Assembly: GCA_937926205.1 (NCBI GenBank)
Contig: CALEYL010000066.1
Span: 40,186 to 104,185 of the forward strand
Direction: 5' to 3'
DNA length: 64,000 nt
Origin: an uncultured Saprospiraceae bacterium
GTDB taxonomy: Bacteria; Bacteroidota; Bacteroidia; Chitinophagales; Saprospiraceae
Below the pieces are notes generated by a model. The model searched no databases. It worked only from the letters and a program-made list of their open reading frames with translations, and was not told the origin of the DNA. Positions 62,539-64,000 of this stretch are shown here, one piece after another. A program made the translations under genes and the position numbers. Position 1 is the first letter of the stretch. The number at the start of each line of letters is the position of its first letter.

Positions 62539-63831
62539 ATGCCACCCTACGAATTTAGTCAGGAATTCGCCATTGAACAAGACCGTCAGGATCCCCTGCG
62601 CGAATACCGCGAAGCTTTTCACTTTCCCAGGATAAAGGGAAAACAAGCGCTCTATTTTTGCGGCAACTCTTTAGGCTTACAGCCCAAAAGTACCCGCGCC
62701 GCCGTTTTGTATGAATTGGACCAGTGGAGCGAGCTGGCCGTAGAAGGCCATTTTGAAGGCGCATTGCCCTGGATGCACTACCATCAGTTTTTGCAACCTC
62801 AAACGGCGCACATTGCTGGCGCAAATCCCGAAGAAGTGGTGGTCATGAATACCCTCACCACCAACCTGCACCTCATGATGGTGTCGTTTTACCGCCCTAC
62901 CCGTGAGCGGTATAAAATCATTATGGAAGCAGGCGCTTTTCCTTCCGATCAATATGCCCTGGAAACCCAGGCGCGCTATCACGGACTGAACCCGGAAGAT
63001 GCGATTGTGGAGGTGTCGCCCAGACCGGGTGAAGAGACCCTGCGCACAGAGGACATTCTCACAACCATCGAAACACATGGCGCACAAACGGCACTGGTCT
63101 TATTTGGCGGCGTGAATTACTATACCGGGCAATATTACGACCTGAAAGCCATCACCGAAGCCGGCCACCGGGTCGGAGCTTATGTGGGTTTTGATTTGGC
63201 GCACGCTGCGGGCAATCTGCCGCTGCAGCTCCACGACTGGGGCGCCGACTTCGCAGTGTGGTGCAGTTACAAATACCTCAATTCCGGCCCCGGTGGTCCC
63301 GGCGGCGTTTTTGTGCACGAGCGGCACGGCAACAATCGCGACCTGCCGCGCTTTGCCGGCTGGTGGGGGCACGACGAAAGCAGCCGCTTCCTCATGCGAA
63401 AAGGATTCCAGCCCATGCCCGGTGCAGCAGGCTGGCAACTGAGCAATGCTCAAATTCTGAGTTTTGCCGCCCACAAAGCGAGTTTGGACATTTTTGTACA
63501 GGCAGGCATGTCCAATCTCCGCGAAAAAAGCCTGAAACTAACCGGATATCTGGAGTTCATCCTCCATCATTGCATCGATCAAGGTCAAAACCTGCGCATC
63601 ATCACTCCTACGGACCCGGCACAGCGCGGCTGCCAATTATCCATCCGAACCGGCGCCGATGGTCGCCGCCTCTTTGACTACCTCGCAGCCAACAGCGTGC
63701 TCTGCGACTGGCGCGAAGACAACCTTTCCGGACAGCCGGGCGGGGTCATTCGGATTTCGCCGACGCCGCTGTATAATGGCTTTGAGGAGGTTTATGCGGT
63801 GGGAAGGTTGTTGGAGGGGTTTAAGGCTTAA
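62539..63831 (+). CDS. kynU: Kynureninase
   Basis: A 430-residue PLP enzyme of tryptophan breakdown, cleaving kynurenine to anthranilate and alanine. Start at 62539 is chosen because a TATCTTTG promoter box lies just upstream and the longer frame runs through repeats. Seen: FCGNSLGLQP near the N-terminus, DLAHAAGN with the PLP-ring Asp, and the lysine site WCSYKYLNSGPGG (Lys245), followed by GWWGHDESSRF. All are family hallmarks. No other kyn genes are adjacent. Confidence 0.95.
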   Translation: MPPYEFSQEFAIEQDRQDPLREYREAFHFPRIKGKQALYFCGNSLGLQPKSTRAAVLYELDQWSELAVEGHFEGALPWMHYHQFLQPQTAHIAGANPEEVVVMNTLTTNLHLMMVSFYRPTRERYKIIMEAGAFPSDQYALETQARYHGLNPEDAIVEVSPRPGEETLRTEDILTTIETHGAQTALVLFGGVNYYTGQYYDLKAITEAGHRVGAYVGFDLAHAAGNLPLQLHDWGADFAVWCSYKYLNSGPGGPGGVFVHERHGNNRDLPRFAGWWGHDESSRFLMRKGFQPMPGAAGWQLSNAQILSFAAHKASLDIFVQAGMSNLREKSLKLTGYLEFILHHCIDQGQNLRIITPTDPAQRGCQLSIRTGADGRRLFDYLAANSVLCDWREDNLSGQPGGVIRISPTPLYNGFEEVYAVGRLLEGFKA

Positions 63832-63863
63832 ACGTTTTGGAGGCTCGGAAATGAGCGGGCAGA

Positions 63864-63893
63864 ACCCGCGAAATAGGACACGCGAGGCGGAGC
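63864..63893 (+). repeat. 30-bp dispersed module, copy 2
   Basis: Starts ACCCGCGAAATAG and ends CACGCGAGGCGGAGC; 27 of 30 bases equal 32361-32390. The rest of the region to the window end shows no convincing gene. Confidence 0.85.
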
Positions 63894-64000
63894 CGTCGCG
63901 CGAGCGGGATAAAATTTTCGGGAATCAGGTACAGCAATTCGGGTCATCTGCGTTTTCTATGGTTAATCCAAAGAAATGTTCAGATTTTTTTGATATGTAA

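Noticed and set aside
63659..64000. 113-codon frame at the window end
   Set aside because: Mostly inside kynU in another frame, then through a dispersed repeat; no family features.

Overview
The window is about 64 kb of chromosome from a member of the Bacteroidota, most probably a Saprospiria/Lewinella-like marine or sludge bacterium. This rests on: five secreted proteins ending in a type IX secretion (T9SS) type A sorting domain; Bacteroidota-type promoters (TTG/TTTG, about 19-20 bases, TAnnTTTG) in front of several genes; a Bat (DUF58/BatA/BatB/BatC) operon; an acidic, long ribosomal protein S1; and a fused E1 alpha/beta 2-oxoacid dehydrogenase. No rRNA, CRISPR array, integrase, transposase or phage gene was seen. 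The only RNA gene recognised is tRNA-Phe(GAA) near 62.2 kb.

Layout. 0-9.7 kb: OmpA lipoprotein, alpha/beta hydrolase, M1 aminopeptidase lipoprotein, recA, flavin reductase-like protein, TPR lipoprotein, GT39-type membrane glycosyltransferase. 9.8-14.8 kb: secreted peptidylarginine/agmatine deiminase-family protein with a T9SS tail, MscS channel, a tandem repeat block, aldo/keto reductase. 14.8-18.9 kb: a tripartite hipB-hipS-hipT toxin-antitoxin operon, a small unknown protein, a second hydrolase, DUF4395 membrane protein and a Crp/Fnr regulator. 19-25 kb: large PA14 T9SS protein, recG, O-methyltransferase. 25.4-30.2 kb: DUF58-BatD-like-BatA-BatB-BatC operon. 30.3-37.2 kb: fused E1 dehydrogenase, zinc-less MDR oxidoreductase, LytS/LytTR two-component pair, a hypothetical protein and a YCF48-like protein. 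37.2-42.6 kb: coiled-coil gene pair, fatty acid hydroxylase-family protein, and a TPR-CHAT protease whose N-terminal half is strikingly AT-rich. 42.6-50 kb: rpsA, fadD-like ligase, two T9SS proteins. 50-60.3 kb: FAD/Fe-S dehydrogenase, di-haem cytochrome c peroxidase with T9SS tail, membrane pyrophosphatase, ECF sigma factor, family 2 glycosyltransferase, GNAT-like protein. 60.4-63.8 kb: bifunctional FtcD, tRNA-Phe, kynureninase.

Most genes are housekeeping or envelope genes. The parts most worth a second look are: (1) the CHAT protease gene with a sharp composition break; (2) the split HipBST system with a well-formed promoter; (3) a dispersed repeat of about 90 bp present as a 3-copy tandem at 13.5 kb, an inverted copy at 25.2 kb and a fragment at 24.2 kb; and (4) an unusual number of intergenic spacers filled with short-period or inverted repeats, each of a different 'word', often exactly between gene ends.

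Limits: all assignments are by reading the sequence; no database search or structure prediction was run. Several starts were moved downstream of the longest possible frame because a signal peptide, lipobox or promoter fixes them.
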